In this document: positions 1 to 9,050 of the stretch, in pieces
Position numbering within the stretch: position 1 is the first letter of the stretch
Layout of the letters: each line of letters begins with the position of its first letter
Source of the DNA: Marinobacter szutsaonensis
Lineage (GTDB): Bacteria > Pseudomonadota > Gammaproteobacteria > Pseudomonadales > Oleiphilaceae
Assembly: GCF_039523335.1 (NCBI RefSeq)
Contig: NZ_BAAAFC010000001.1
Span: forward strand, 2,542,001 to 2,606,000
Reading direction: 5' to 3'
DNA length: 64,000 nucleotides
Made by a program: the position numbers and the translations under genes
Notes under the pieces: model-generated
Databases searched by the model: none
What the model was told of the DNA's origin: nothing
What the model saw: only the letters and a program-made list of their open reading frames with translations

Positions 1-2
1 TG

Positions 3-758
3 CTGCTGGGAGGAACCGGAGGCATCGGCAAGGCGCTGGTGGACCCGCTGGTGCGGGCCGGTGCCCGGGTCATCGTGGCGTCCCGGCAGCCGGACAGGCT
101 GGGGCACCGGGAAGGGGTGTCCGCGGTGCACCTGGATCTTGCCGCCCCGGACCTGGATCAGCAGCTGGAGCGCCTGAGTGACGCCTATCCGGATATCGAT
201 GGAGTTATCCACTGCGCCGGCCAGAACCGCTTTGCCGGGCTCGGAGCCATGGCCGTCCGTGAGCTGGATGTCCAGCTGACCGTGAACCTGCGTTCGGCCA
301 TGCTGGTGGCGCGGCATTTTGCGCCCCGGTTCGAGAAGGGTGGCTACGGAGCCCTGGTGTTTGTTGGCTCCACCTTCGGCAGCATCGGTTTTCCGGGCTA
401 TACGGCCTACTGCGCCACCAAGTTCGGCCTGCGGGGTTTCACCGAGGCGTTGCGCCGGGAGCTGGCGGATACGCCGGTGCAGGTGGTGTATGTCGCACCC
501 CGTGCCACGGCCACGGCCATGAACCCGGAGCAGGTCAACGAACTGAACCGCGCGCTCGGCAATACCATGGATGCCCCCGAGGCAGTGGCCGCCGAAATTC
601 TCAAGGCCATGGAAAACGACGATCGCCGTCGCTTCCTGGGCTGGCCGGAAAAGCTGTTCGTGGTGATCAACGGCATCCTGCCCCGGCTCGTCGACAAGGC
701 GATGTTGAAGCAACTGCCGGTGATCCGGCGTTTTCTGAATTCTGGAGTACTGTCATGA
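3..758 (+). CDS. SDR family oxidoreductase, 5' truncated by window edge
   Basis: This is a short-chain dehydrogenase/reductase using NAD(P)H; the substrate is unknown. The open frame runs off the left edge. The first visible residues, LLGGTGGIGKAL, contain the Rossmann dinucleotide-binding TGxxGIG motif, so only a few N-terminal residues are missing; the GTG at 39 lies inside the domain and is not a start. HCAG (equivalent of NNAG), FVGSTFGS (catalytic Ser region) and YCATK (YxxxK catalytic pair) follow in the usual order. The stop overlaps the start of the next gene by 4 bases (ATGA), indicating translational coupling with the TPR protein. Family is certain; the reaction is not predictable. 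Confidence 0.9.
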   Translation: MLGGTGGIGKALVDPLVRAGARVIVASRQPDRLGHREGVSAVHLDLAAPDLDQQLERLSDAYPDIDGVIHCAGQNRFAGLGAMAVRELDVQLTVNLRSAMLVARHFAPRFEKGGYGALVFVGSTFGSIGFPGYTAYCATKFGLRGFTEALRRELADTPVQVVYVAPRATATAMNPEQVNELNRALGNTMDAPEAVAAEILKAMENDDRRRFLGWPEKLFVVINGILPRLVDKAMLKQLPVIRRFLNSGVLS

Positions 759-1375
759 AATGGATAATCCTTTTGCTCGCGTCAGCTATTGCCGCACCGG
801 TCTGGGCGGGAGATCTGGGCTCCGACCTCGCCGGTATCCAGGCCCGCTGGGCCGAAATCCAGTATCAGTTGCCGGCAGACAAGAGGGAAAAGGCCTTCGA
901 GAACCTTGCCGGGCAGGCGGAGGCTCTGGTCGATAGCTATCCCGACCGTGCTGAACCCCTGATCTGGCAGGGCATCGTGCTGAGCACCTACGCCGGCGCC
1001 AAGGGTGGCCTGGGTGCCCTGGGGCTGGTCAAGGACGCCCGTAAATCCCTGGATAAGGCGCTGGACATTGATCCGGCAGCGCTGGAGGGCTCGGCCTATA
1101 CCTCCCTGGGAAGCCTTTACTACCAGGTGCCGGGCTGGCCTCTGGGTTTCGGGGATGATGAAAAGGCCCGGAAATACCTGCTCAAGGCCCTGGAGCTGAA
1201 CCCCGATGGCATCGACCCGAACTACTTCTATGGTGATTTCCTGATCGAGCAGGGTCAGCCCGAGCGGGCCCGGGAATATCTCCACAAGGCGCTTAATGCC
1301 CCCGAACGTCCGAATCGACCGCTGGCGGATGCCGGTCGCCGGAAGGAGATCCGGAGCAAGCTGGAAGCGCTCTGA
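755..1375 (+). CDS. Exported TPR-repeat protein
   Basis: A 206-residue protein with a clear Sec signal peptide (MKWIILLLASAIAAPVWA, cleavage probably before GD), so it should be periplasmic. The mature part has helical repeats with TPR spacing: one around the region ending KSLDKALDIDP, one around KARKYLLKALELNP and one around RAREYLHKALNAPE. TPR domains mediate protein-protein contact; no catalytic motif is visible. It resembles small TatT-like TPR proteins, but that is a recollection of family appearance only. It overlaps the upstream SDR by 4 bases and is probably co-transcribed with it. Confidence 0.8.
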   Translation: MKWIILLLASAIAAPVWAGDLGSDLAGIQARWAEIQYQLPADKREKAFENLAGQAEALVDSYPDRAEPLIWQGIVLSTYAGAKGGLGALGLVKDARKSLDKALDIDPAALEGSAYTSLGSLYYQVPGWPLGFGDDEKARKYLLKALELNPDGIDPNYFYGDFLIEQGQPERAREYLHKALNAPERPNRPLADAGRRKEIRSKLEAL

Positions 1376-1388
1376 ACAGCAGAGTAGA

Positions 1389-1413
1389 TCCCGGGGGTAG
1401 ATGTTCCCCGGGA
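1389..1413 (+). terminator. GC-rich hairpin after TPR gene
   Basis: An 8-bp inverted repeat (TCCCGGGG / CCCCGGGA) with a 9-base loop lies 14 bases after the TPR stop codon. No T-tract follows, so it is not a classical intrinsic terminator. It may stabilise the mRNA end or assist Rho-dependent termination. Confidence 0.35.
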
Positions 1414-1443
1414 AGCTATCACGGAGGAAACCCATAGAATTAA

Positions 1444-1477
1444 TTGGCATTTCACCCAATATTACGTTTTAGTATAT
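1444..1477 (+). promoter_or_regulatory. Putative promoter/operator of the persulfide dioxygenase gene
   Basis: An AT-rich stretch unlike the surrounding DNA carries TTGGCA (1444-1449, close to a -35 box) and an imperfect dyad, ATATTAC (1459-1465) with GTATAT (1472-1477). Blh-type genes are commonly controlled by the ArsR-family sulfide sensors BigR/SqrR, which bind AT-rich dyads in this position. No bigR gene is in the window, so the link is inference. Confidence 0.3.
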
Positions 1478-1521
1478 CCTTAGAATCAAAACCAAAAGGA
1501 TCGATGTACGAGGTGAGTGTC

Positions 1522-2388
1522 ATGAGCAATCCCGTCGTCCAGCATTTCTTCGACGAACCTACCAATACCTTCAGCTACGTGGTCCGTGATCCGGACAGCC
1601 AGTCCTGCGCCATTCTGGACTCCGTTCTGGATCTCGATTATGCCGCCGGCCGCACGGATGTCCGTTCCGCGGACGAGATCATCCGCTATGTCCAGGACAA
1701 CGACCTGACGGTGGAGTGGATCCTGGAGACCCACGTGCATGCCGATCACCTGTCCGCCGCGCCTTACCTGCACGAGAAACTCGGCGGCAAGACCGGCATC
1801 GGCGAGAAGATCGTCGATGTCCAGGAGATCTTCGGTAAGGCCTTCAATGCCGGTACCGAATTTGCCCGTGACGGCAGCCAGTTCGATCAGCTGTTCCGTG
1901 AGGGCGACACCCTACGCATCGGCAACCTGGAAGGCCGGGTTCTGCACACTCCCGGTCACACGCCGGCCTGCCTGACCTACGTGATCGGCGATGCTGCTTT
2001 CGTGGGCGACACCCTGTTCATGCCGGATTTCGGCACTGCCCGCTGTGATTTCCCCGGTGGTGATGCCCGCACGCTGTACCGGTCCATCCAGAAAGTGCTG
2101 TCGCTGCCCCCGGAAACCCGGTTGTTCATGTGCCACGACTACGGTGCGCCGGGCCGTGACGAATTCCTGTTCCAGACCACGGTGGGGGAGGAGCGCAAAG
2201 CCAATATCCACGTCCACGAAGGGGTCAGTGAAGATGACTTCGTCAAGATGCGCACCGAGCGGGACGCCACCCTGGACATGCCACGGCTGATCCTGCCGTC
2301 GGTACAGGTCAACATGCGGGCCGGTCACATGCCGCCGGCCGAAGACAACGGGCAGGTCTACCTGAAAGTTCCGGTCAACCTGTTCTGA
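1522..2388 (+). CDS. blh: MBL-fold persulfide dioxygenase (ETHE1/Blh type)
   Basis: Metallo-beta-lactamase-fold protein of the ETHE1/Blh group, expected to oxidise glutathione persulfide to sulfite during sulfide detoxification. Metal-binding motif HVHADH lies at residues 71-76, followed by HTPGHT, GDTLFMPDFG and CHDYGAPGR, the typical order for this family. I chose ATG 1522 (288 aa) because GAGGTG sits 6 bases upstream; in-frame starts at 1504 and 1444 would add a tail unlike the family. No rhodanese domain is fused. The SulP transporter gene begins 7 bases after the stop, suggesting one transcript in which the sulfite/sulfate produced is exported. Hydrolase activity on another thioester cannot be excluded. 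Confidence 0.85.
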   Translation: MSNPVVQHFFDEPTNTFSYVVRDPDSQSCAILDSVLDLDYAAGRTDVRSADEIIRYVQDNDLTVEWILETHVHADHLSAAPYLHEKLGGKTGIGEKIVDVQEIFGKAFNAGTEFARDGSQFDQLFREGDTLRIGNLEGRVLHTPGHTPACLTYVIGDAAFVGDTLFMPDFGTARCDFPGGDARTLYRSIQKVLSLPPETRLFMCHDYGAPGRDEFLFQTTVGEERKANIHVHEGVSEDDFVKMRTERDATLDMPRLILPSVQVNMRAGHMPPAEDNGQVYLKVPVNLF

Positions 2389-2395
2389 GCACCGC

Positions 2396-4132
2396 ATGAA
2401 TCTGATCAAGCGGTATCTGCCCATTCTGCAATGGGCACCCCGGTACGATCGTAACCAGGCCAGCAGTGATCTGGTGGCCGCGGTCATCGTTACCGTCATG
2501 CTGATTCCCCAGTCACTGGCCTATGCGCTGCTCGCGGGCCTGCCGGCGCATGTGGGGTTGTATGCCAGTATCCTGCCGCTGGTGATCTACGCCGTGTTTG
2601 GCACCAGCCGGACCCTGTCGGTCGGCCCGGTGGCGGTAGCCTCGTTGATGACCGCCGCGGCCCTCGCGCCCGTTGCCGAGGCGGGTACTGCTGCCTATGT
2701 GGCAGGTGCCGTGCTGCTGGCGGTGATGTCCGGTCTGATGCTGACCCTCATGGGGGTGCTCCGGCTGGGATTCCTGGCCAATTTCCTGAGTCATCCCGTA
2801 ATTTCCGGATTCATCACCGCCTCCGGTATTGTCATTGCTGCCAGTCAGTTCAAACACATTTTCGGCATCCAGGCTTCCGGACATAACCTGGTGGAGATTG
2901 CCGAGTCCCTGCTGACGTCCCTGGCAACCACCAACTTCTACACCCTGGCGATCGGTCTCGGTGCCCTTATATTCCTGGTAGCAGCCCGCAAGCATCTGAA
3001 ACCCCTGCTGATGAGGCTCGGGGTAAAGCCGAGGCTGGCGGACATCCTGACCAAGACTGCGCCAATTCTCTCGGTGCTGGTGACCACCCTGGTTGCCTGG
3101 TACTTCCAGCTGGACCAGAAAGGGGTGCGGCTGGTGGGGGAGGTGCCTGCCGGGATGCCGGAATTTACCATGCCACCCATGGATACCGGGCTTTGGTCCC
3201 AGCTGGCAGTCAGCGCTTTGCTGATCAGTATCGTGGGTTTTGTCGAATCGGTATCGGTGGGCCAGACCCTGGCCGCCAAACGTCGCCAGCGGATTGACCC
3301 CGACCAGGAACTGATCGGGCTGGGCACGGCGAATCTGGGTTCCGGTTTCTCCGGCGGCATGCCGGTGACCGGCGGCTTTTCCCGGTCCGTGGTCAACTTT
3401 GATGCCGGTGCGGAAACCCCGGCCGCCGGCGCCTACACCGCCGTCGGCATTGCCCTGGCGACCCTGTTCCTGACCCCGGCCATTGCCTGGCTGCCCCAGG
3501 CAACCCTGGCGGCAACCATCATTGTGGCGGTGTCCACACTGATCGACCTGCCGGCGCTGTCCCGCACCTGGCGGTACTCTCGCACCGATTTCGGTGCCAT
3601 GCTGGCCACCATCCTGCTGACCCTGGTTCACAGTGTGGAGGCGGGCATCATCGCCGGGGTGGCGCTGTCCATCGGTCTGTTCCTGTACCGCACCAGCCGG
3701 CCCCACAGTGCTGTGGTGGGCCGGGTTCCGGGCACCGAGCATTTTCGCAACGTGCTGCGTCACGACGTGCAGCTGTGCCCGAAAGTCACCTTCCTGCGGG
3801 TGGACGAAAGCCTCTATTTCGCTAATGCCCGGTTCCTGGAGGAGACCGTCATGGATCTCGTGACCCGGGAGCCGGAACTCCGCGATCTGGTGCTGGTGTG
3901 CCCGGCGGTGAACCTGATCGACGCTTCGGCCCTGGAGAGCCTTGAGGCCATTAACGAACGCCTCAACGATGCCGGGGTGCGACTGCATCTGTCGGAGGTC
4001 AAGGGACCGGTCATGGACCGGTTGAGGGATACGGAATTTCTTGCCCACCTGGGTGGTCAGGTATTTCTGAGCACCTTCGACGCCTGGACCACACTCACCA
4101 ACCACCGGCAACCGGTGGCGCAGACCGCTTGA
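2396..4132 (+). CDS. SulP family inorganic anion transporter with STAS domain
   Basis: A 578-residue inner-membrane transporter of the SulP/SLC26 family (sulfate, sulfite, bicarbonate or other anions). The N-terminal ~430 residues are a chain of hydrophobic segments containing the SulP signature region near the start (VTVMLIPQSLAYALLAGLP) and GGMPVTGGFSRSVVNFDAGA-type sequence in the middle. The C-terminal ~130 residues form a cytoplasmic STAS domain, with LVCPAVNLIDASALESLE at the usual phosphorylatable-loop position. It follows the persulfide dioxygenase with a 7-base gap, so sulfate or sulfite export is the likely role. Substrate assignment is inference from context. Confidence 0.9.
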   Translation: MNLIKRYLPILQWAPRYDRNQASSDLVAAVIVTVMLIPQSLAYALLAGLPAHVGLYASILPLVIYAVFGTSRTLSVGPVAVASLMTAAALAPVAEAGTAAYVAGAVLLAVMSGLMLTLMGVLRLGFLANFLSHPVISGFITASGIVIAASQFKHIFGIQASGHNLVEIAESLLTSLATTNFYTLAIGLGALIFLVAARKHLKPLLMRLGVKPRLADILTKTAPILSVLVTTLVAWYFQLDQKGVRLVGEVPAGMPEFTMPPMDTGLWSQLAVSALLISIVGFVESVSVGQTLAAKRRQRIDPDQELIGLGTANLGSGFSGGMPVTGGFSRSVVNFDAGAETPAAGAYTAVGIALATLFLTPAIAWLPQATLAATIIVAVSTLIDLPALSRTWRYSRTDFGAMLATILLTLVHSVEAGIIAGVALSIGLFLYRTSRPHSAVVGRVPGTEHFRNVLRHDVQLCPKVTFLRVDESLYFANARFLEETVMDLVTREPELRDLVLVCPAVNLIDASALESLEAINERLNDAGVRLHLSEVKGPVMDRLRDTEFLAHLGGQVFLSTFDAWTTLTNHRQPVAQTA

Positions 4133-4221
4133 ATCAAGCCCGCCTTGGCAACGGGACGGGCTGACCCGCTATCATTGTTCCTGACTCTCGCCTGAATTCA
4201 TGATCCGGGGATGCGCGTGCC

Positions 4222-4884
4222 ATGGGGATGACGGAAAACCTGCTATCAACGGGACAGTGGCTGATCACGGCCGTGCTGTTTCTGCTGATCCTGGTGCAGG
4301 CAGCCCGCTCCGTCGACTGGCTGGCGCTGCGCAGGGATAACGCCCTCCAGCATTCGTTCTTCGGCGCGGCGGTGGCGCTGGGATTCCTGTGGCAACTGCG
4401 CGCCGGGATCTCGCCCGGGCTTGCCATCCATATTTTCGGCATGACCGTCATTACCCTGATGCTGGGCTGGGCGCTGGCGGTGTTCAGTGGTCTTCTGGCG
4501 CTGGTGATCACCGTCATCACGGGGCGGGAACCGCTCATCATGTTCGCGGCAAATGGGCTGGTGACCGTCATGGTGCCAGCGCTGGTGAGTCACGGGATCA
4601 TGGTGTGGGAGCGCCGTCGCAACTTCCGCAATTTCTTCGCCTATATCTTCTTCTGCGGGTTCTTCGGGGCCGGGATTGCCGTGGCTGCGGCCGGGGTCGT
4701 GATGTGCCTGATGCTGTGGTCCAGCGGGGTCTATACCTTCGATGAGCTGATCCACGAGTACATCCGCTACCTGCCCCTGATAATGCTACCGGAAGGCTTC
4801 GTTAACGGCACTTTCGTGACCGGCCTGATGGTGTTCCACCCCGACCGGCTCACGACCCTGGATCAGCGCCGCTATCGGCCCTAG
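4222..4884 (+). CDS. CbiM-like energy-coupling-factor membrane protein
   Basis: A 220-residue integral membrane protein resembling the S-component/permease CbiM of cobalt and nickel ECF transporters, including the late PEGFVNGTFVTG motif typical of this family. No CbiN, CbiQ or CbiO gene lies nearby, and the N-terminal metal-binding Met-His-Ile-Pro type start of true CbiM is not seen, so this is the solitary variant found in many gammaproteobacteria whose substrate is unknown. The ATG at 4228 is an alternative start. Its stop codon directly abuts the stop of the convergent GGDEF-EAL gene with no base between them. Confidence 0.7.
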   Translation: MGMTENLLSTGQWLITAVLFLLILVQAARSVDWLALRRDNALQHSFFGAAVALGFLWQLRAGISPGLAIHIFGMTVITLMLGWALAVFSGLLALVITVITGREPLIMFAANGLVTVMVPALVSHGIMVWERRRNFRNFFAYIFFCGFFGAGIAVAAAGVVMCLMLWSSGVYTFDELIHEYIRYLPLIMLPEGFVNGTFVTGLMVFHPDRLTTLDQRRYRP

Positions 4885-7002
4885 TTAGATACCATCGCGC
4901 TGGGCGAGCCGGCCCTGATCCAGTCCTTGCTGTTTCCGGGCGCGCCAGCGGTTTGCCCATTGAAGAACCTCTGCGGCTGGTATGGGCGGGGCAATCCCGT
5001 AGCCCTGGATCTGGTTGCAGCCCATCCGGGCGAGGGTGCGGGCCTGTTCCCCGGTTTCCACCCCCTCGGCCAGCACCGGATGTTCGAAGCGCTGGGCCAG
5101 GAAAATCACGCTTTCGACGATCGCCTTGTCACTGGGGCTGTCCGTCATGTTGCGCACGAAACTCTGGTCAATCTTGATCAGGTCGATGGGCAGGGTCCGC
5201 AGATAACTCAGGGAGGAAAAGCCGGTGCCAAAATCATCCAGCGCTACCTGCAGGCCAAGACTGCGGCACCGGGTCAGTACGTGATTGGCCTGCTTGGTGT
5301 CCTCGAGCGCGGTGGACTCCAGTACTTCCAGGGTAACCCGGGCCGGATCCAGCTCCGGGTGGCTGTGCAGGTAGCTTTCCAGGTAGTCGGCAAAACTCCG
5401 ATCCAACAGATGTCGGGCGGTGATGTTGATGCTGACGGTCAGGTCCTCACCCGCCTGCTGCCAGGTGTTCAGCTGGTGGATGGCTTCTTTCAGGACCCAC
5501 TGGCCCAGGGGCACTTCCAGGTGGCTGTTCTCTACATAGGGCAGGAACTCGCCCGGGCTGACCAGTCCCGACTCCGGCCGGTTCCAGCGGATCAGGGCCT
5601 CGAACCCGGCCAGGGAATAATCCGACATCCGGACCTGGGGCTGGAAGAACAGCTCGAACTCCTGATTCTCCAGGGCCCGGGTCAGTTCCATCAGTTGTTG
5701 CCGCCGTTTCTGCCGGTGCTGATCGAGATCCGGATCGAAGAAATGGAACTGGTTGCGGCCTTTTTCCTTGGCCGAATACATGGCCTGGTCGGCGTGGCGG
5801 ATCAGGCCTTCGGCATCGGCCTGGTCTTCCGGATAACGGGTGACGCCCAGGCTGGCGGTCAGGGTTACCTGCTCGCCCCCCACCGCTATGGGCTCGCCAA
5901 TGACCGAGAGAATGCGGTGGTAAACCGAGTTGGTGTCGTCGCTCTGCAGCAGCAGGATAAATTCATCGCCCCCGACCCGGGCAACGGTATCGCCGCTGCG
6001 CAGGGTGTGGGTCAGTCGCTCGGCGAGGGTACGTAACACCTGGTCGCCGCAATCCTGGCCAAAGCGGTTGTTGATCGCCTTGAACCCGTCTAGATCCAGG
6101 CAGCACACCGACAGTCGCCGCCCGTGGCGCTCGGCATGGCTGCAGGCCGAACGCAGACGCTCCTCAAGTAACTGGCGGTTGGGCAGACCGGTCAGGTCGT
6201 CATAGTTGGCGGCGCGGTCCAGCTCCCGGGCGTGATTCTTCAGGGTGGTAATGTCCGAAAAGGCGGCGACGTGGTAGAACTGGCCGGGCTCCTCCAGGTG
6301 GACCCGGCTGATGGACAGCAGCTCGATGAATTCCTCGCCGTTCTTGCGCCGGTTCCAGATCTCGCCCCGCCAGTGGTCGGTCTTTTCGATGGATCGCCAC
6401 ATGGATTGGTAGTACTCCGCCGAATGCCGGCCCGAGCTGAGGATTCCCGGATTCAGGCCCAGCACTTCATCCCGGTTATAGCCGGTAATCCGGGAGAACG
6501 CCGGGTTGACGTCCAGGATGCGGTTGCTGTGGTCGGTGATGATGATCGCTTCGTGGCTGCGGTCAAAGACACTGGCGGCAATACGTAAACCCCGCTCGCT
6601 GTGCTTGTGATCGGAAATGTTGTTCTGGATCACGATATAACCGGGGGCGAGTCCCTGCTCCCTGCCGATGGGCACGCAGTAGCTATGGACCCAGTAAGGG
6701 GTGCCGGAGCGGGTGTAGTGCAGGATGTCCTCGGCAAAGGTATCGCCCCGGTGCAGGTAGCGATTGATCCGGGCGATGGTGTCGGGGTCGGTGTCCGGCC
6801 CATAGAGCACGTCTCTGGGGTGCTTTCCCCGGATGTCGGCCAGCAGATGACCGGTATGCTGCTCGAAACTGGGGTTCACCCACTCGATAGTGCCGGCTTC
6901 GTCCAGGAACAGGACCAGGTTGGGGGTGGCGGCGGCCACCAGGGCCAGGCGTTCGGCGTCAATACCCGTCGGGGGCTCTACAACATCCGTCGATTTCGGC
7001 AT
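4885..7002 (-). CDS. PAS-PAS-GGDEF-EAL cyclic-di-GMP signalling protein
   Basis: A 705-residue cytoplasmic protein with two PAS/PAC sensory domains (about residues 20-135 and 142-260), a diguanylate cyclase domain (about 265-430) and a phosphodiesterase domain (about 440-690). The GGDEF motif is intact at 344-348, an RxxD inhibitory site (335-338) sits five residues before it, and the EAL motif is intact at 468-470 with DDFGTGFSS further on. Both activities are therefore possible. No transmembrane segment is evident, so the PAS domains probably bind a cofactor or cytoplasmic ligand. It stands alone, 177 bases downstream of regA and read in the same direction. Confidence 0.92.
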   Translation of the reverse strand: MPKSTDVVEPPTGIDAERLALVAAATPNLVLFLDEAGTIEWVNPSFEQHTGHLLADIRGKHPRDVLYGPDTDPDTIARINRYLHRGDTFAEDILHYTRSGTPYWVHSYCVPIGREQGLAPGYIVIQNNISDHKHSERGLRIAASVFDRSHEAIIITDHSNRILDVNPAFSRITGYNRDEVLGLNPGILSSGRHSAEYYQSMWRSIEKTDHWRGEIWNRRKNGEEFIELLSISRVHLEEPGQFYHVAAFSDITTLKNHARELDRAANYDDLTGLPNRQLLEERLRSACSHAERHGRRLSVCCLDLDGFKAINNRFGQDCGDQVLRTLAERLTHTLRSGDTVARVGGDEFILLLQSDDTNSVYHRILSVIGEPIAVGGEQVTLTASLGVTRYPEDQADAEGLIRHADQAMYSAKEKGRNQFHFFDPDLDQHRQKRRQQLMELTRALENQEFELFFQPQVRMSDYSLAGFEALIRWNRPESGLVSPGEFLPYVENSHLEVPLGQWVLKEAIHQLNTWQQAGEDLTVSINITARHLLDRSFADYLESYLHSHPELDPARVTLEVLESTALEDTKQANHVLTRCRSLGLQVALDDFGTGFSSLSYLRTLPIDLIKIDQSFVRNMTDSPSDKAIVESVIFLAQRFEHPVLAEGVETGEQARTLARMGCNQIQGYGIAPPIPAAEVLQWANRWRARKQQGLDQGRLAQRDGI

Positions 7003-7179
7003 TCAGGTTCGCTTCTGCTGGTCGGGCTGATGGATTACGAGCACGCCTCCCTGTGTGACACTTACCGCAAAATTCAGTGCAAAGGCGGGGATGCTACCCG
7101 AAGTCAGGCCGATTGGCACGGGCTGCTGCCAGGCGGAAATTGACGGAAGTCAGTTTTTGTATCGATTCCCGCCTGCGGT

Positions 7180-7713
7180 TCAGCTGCGCCAGCGGGAATG
7201 TTTCTGCAGTTTGCGCTGGAGGGTGCGCCGGTGCATGTTCAGGGCCCGGGCGGTGGCAGAAATATTGCCGTCGTGCTCGTTGAGGACCCGCTGGATGTGC
7301 TCCCACTCCATTTCTTCCACCGTCGGTGGTTCCGTGCGCAGCTCCGGTGGCGCGTCCAGAGGCTCGAAGCCGGTGACAAGCTGGTGCACGGTTACCGGTT
7401 TGCACAGGTAATTGATGGCCCCCCGGCGCATCGCTTCAACCGCGGTGGCGATGCTGCCATAGCCGGTCAGAACCAGTATCTCCAGATCCGGCCTGCGGGC
7501 CTGCAGTTCCGGCAGTAACTGCAGGCCACTTTCGCCGGCCAGGTTGAGATCCAGCACGCAACGCCCGAAATCCCTTGCCTCGATCAGTCCCAGGGCCTCG
7601 GCCCCGGTGGTAGCGGGCACCGCCTCGATGTCCTGACGGGCCAGGGAGCGTTGCAGTATCTGAAGAAAGGCTGCGTCATCATCCACGATCAGCCAGAGGT
7701 TCTGTTGGCTCAT
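7180..7713 (-). CDS. regA: RegA/RoxR family redox response regulator
   Basis: A 177-residue two-component regulator: receiver domain with acidic residues D11-D13, phospho-acceptor D55, T83 and K105, then a short linker and a Fis-type helix-turn-helix (about 135-175) containing the HRRTLQRKLQKH signature of the RegA/PrrA/ActR/RoxR group. In known species this regulator adjusts respiratory, carbon- and nitrogen-assimilation genes to redox state. Its ATG overlaps the regB stop by 4 bases, so the kinase and regulator are translationally coupled. Confidence 0.92.
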   Translation of the reverse strand: MSQQNLWLIVDDDAAFLQILQRSLARQDIEAVPATTGAEALGLIEARDFGRCVLDLNLAGESGLQLLPELQARRPDLEILVLTGYGSIATAVEAMRRGAINYLCKPVTVHQLVTGFEPLDAPPELRTEPPTVEEMEWEHIQRVLNEHDGNISATARALNMHRRTLQRKLQKHSRWRS

Positions 7714-8987
7714 GCGCTGTCTCCATTTGGGTCCGCTTCCGGCAGATCAATGACCATGGTGGTGCCGTTCTCATCGGCCCTGGCCCTGAGGGTGCCGCCC
7801 AGGCGCTGGATCGTGGCATTGGACAGGAACAGGCCGACACCGAGTCCGTTTCTGGAATCCACGATTTCTTCCCCCGGGGCGCCCTCAAGGGCAGCCTCCA
7901 GACCCTCACCGTGATCCTCCACGACAATCTCGATCCGGCCCGGAGCGCCGGTGCGGGCCGCCACTCCGACCCAGGTAGGGCTCGCGGTCAGGGCGTTGGC
8001 CAGCAGATTCAGTACCGCCTGGTCGAGGGTCGCGTCCACGGCCACCGGCGCTTTCGGGAACGGTTGTTGCCAGTGGATCGGGCCGGATGGCCAGAGCAGG
8101 GTGGCCGATTCCCGCAGACGCAACAGCCAATCCTCCACCGTCAGGGTTTCCCGGTGGGCGGACCGGGCCTCCACCGCGGCGCGGGTGAGTTGCTGGAGGT
8201 GCTGGCTGCACAGCTGGATCTGCTGCTCCATGGTGTCCAGGTCTTCCTGCAGGGCACCGGACTGTTCTGTAGGGCTATTGCGACCGGTTTCCGATCGGAT
8301 CTCGTCCAGCAGCAGGGTCATGGTATTCAGTGGTGTGCCCAGCCGGTGGCCCACAGCGGCGGCGGAGAGGCCGAGGGCAATGATCTGCTCATCCCGAAGG
8401 CGGTTTTCACGGAACTGTGCCAGTTGCAGCTGCTGGCTGCGAAGCCGACGGGCCAAGGCACCAACCACCAGCAGCAGGATGGCCGCAGTAAGGGCAAAGG
8501 TGGCCCACATGCCGAACAGGTGCAGTTGGGCCAGATTGTCATTGTGCTGACCGTGGGTAATTGGGGTGTGCCAGAGCACCAGTGCCGTGTAGGCGGCTAT
8601 GCCGCTGATGGTAATGGCGATACTCTGGCCCAGCGGGACCAGGATGATGGCCACGGCAATGGGCAGCAACAGTAGGGAAACCAGGGGGTTGGTGTAGCCA
8701 CCGGTCAGGAACAGCCAGCCGCCAATCAGGGCAATATCGGCCAGCAGCCCGGCACTGACCGCCAGGGAGGAGGCCGGCGGTCGGCGGGTGAACCAGAGCC
8801 AGCCCAGGGTGGCGAGCACTCCGTAACCCAGGCACAGCAACAGGGCCTCGGCCTCGTGCGCCAGGGTAATCATGGTTTCTGCGACAGCGATTGCGACCAG
8901 CTGGATGGTAACGATGGCCAGCCGCATGCCGAGCAGGTAGCGGGCTGCCTGGCGGATACCGGTCTGAGAGTGTGTGAGCCATTCCAT
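7710..8987 (-). CDS. regB: RegB/RoxS family redox sensor histidine kinase
   Basis: A 425-residue membrane kinase. Six hydrophobic segments fill residues 20-175 and include GGYTNP (96-101), the quinone-sensing motif of RegB/PrrB proteins. The H-box (VGHRLGTPLN, His214) follows, then a C-terminal HATPase domain with GNGLGVGLFLS-like G-boxes near the end. Expected to autophosphorylate under reducing conditions and pass phosphate to RegA. I prefer ATG 8987; GTG 9035 would add 16 residues and start 15 bases after the PPDK-like gene. Neither start has a strong ribosome-binding site, consistent with translational coupling to the gene upstream. Confidence 0.9.
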   Translation of the reverse strand: MEWLTHSQTGIRQAARYLLGMRLAIVTIQLVAIAVAETMITLAHEAEALLLCLGYGVLATLGWLWFTRRPPASSLAVSAGLLADIALIGGWLFLTGGYTNPLVSLLLLPIAVAIILVPLGQSIAITISGIAAYTALVLWHTPITHGQHNDNLAQLHLFGMWATFALTAAILLLVVGALARRLRSQQLQLAQFRENRLRDEQIIALGLSAAAVGHRLGTPLNTMTLLLDEIRSETGRNSPTEQSGALQEDLDTMEQQIQLCSQHLQQLTRAAVEARSAHRETLTVEDWLLRLRESATLLWPSGPIHWQQPFPKAPVAVDATLDQAVLNLLANALTASPTWVGVAARTGAPGRIEIVVEDHGEGLEAALEGAPGEEIVDSRNGLGVGLFLSNATIQRLGGTLRARADENGTTMVIDLPEADPNGDSA

Positions 8988-9050
8988 GGTCGGAATTCTA
9001 CCAACAGTGGCGGCGTCCGGCAGATTTGTTTTCACTGGGCTTGCCGCGGG

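Noticed and set aside
2513..4111. 532-codon minus-strand open frame opposite the SulP gene
   Set aside because: Gln/Gly/His-rich shadow of a well-supported transporter gene, with no ribosome-binding site or family motif.
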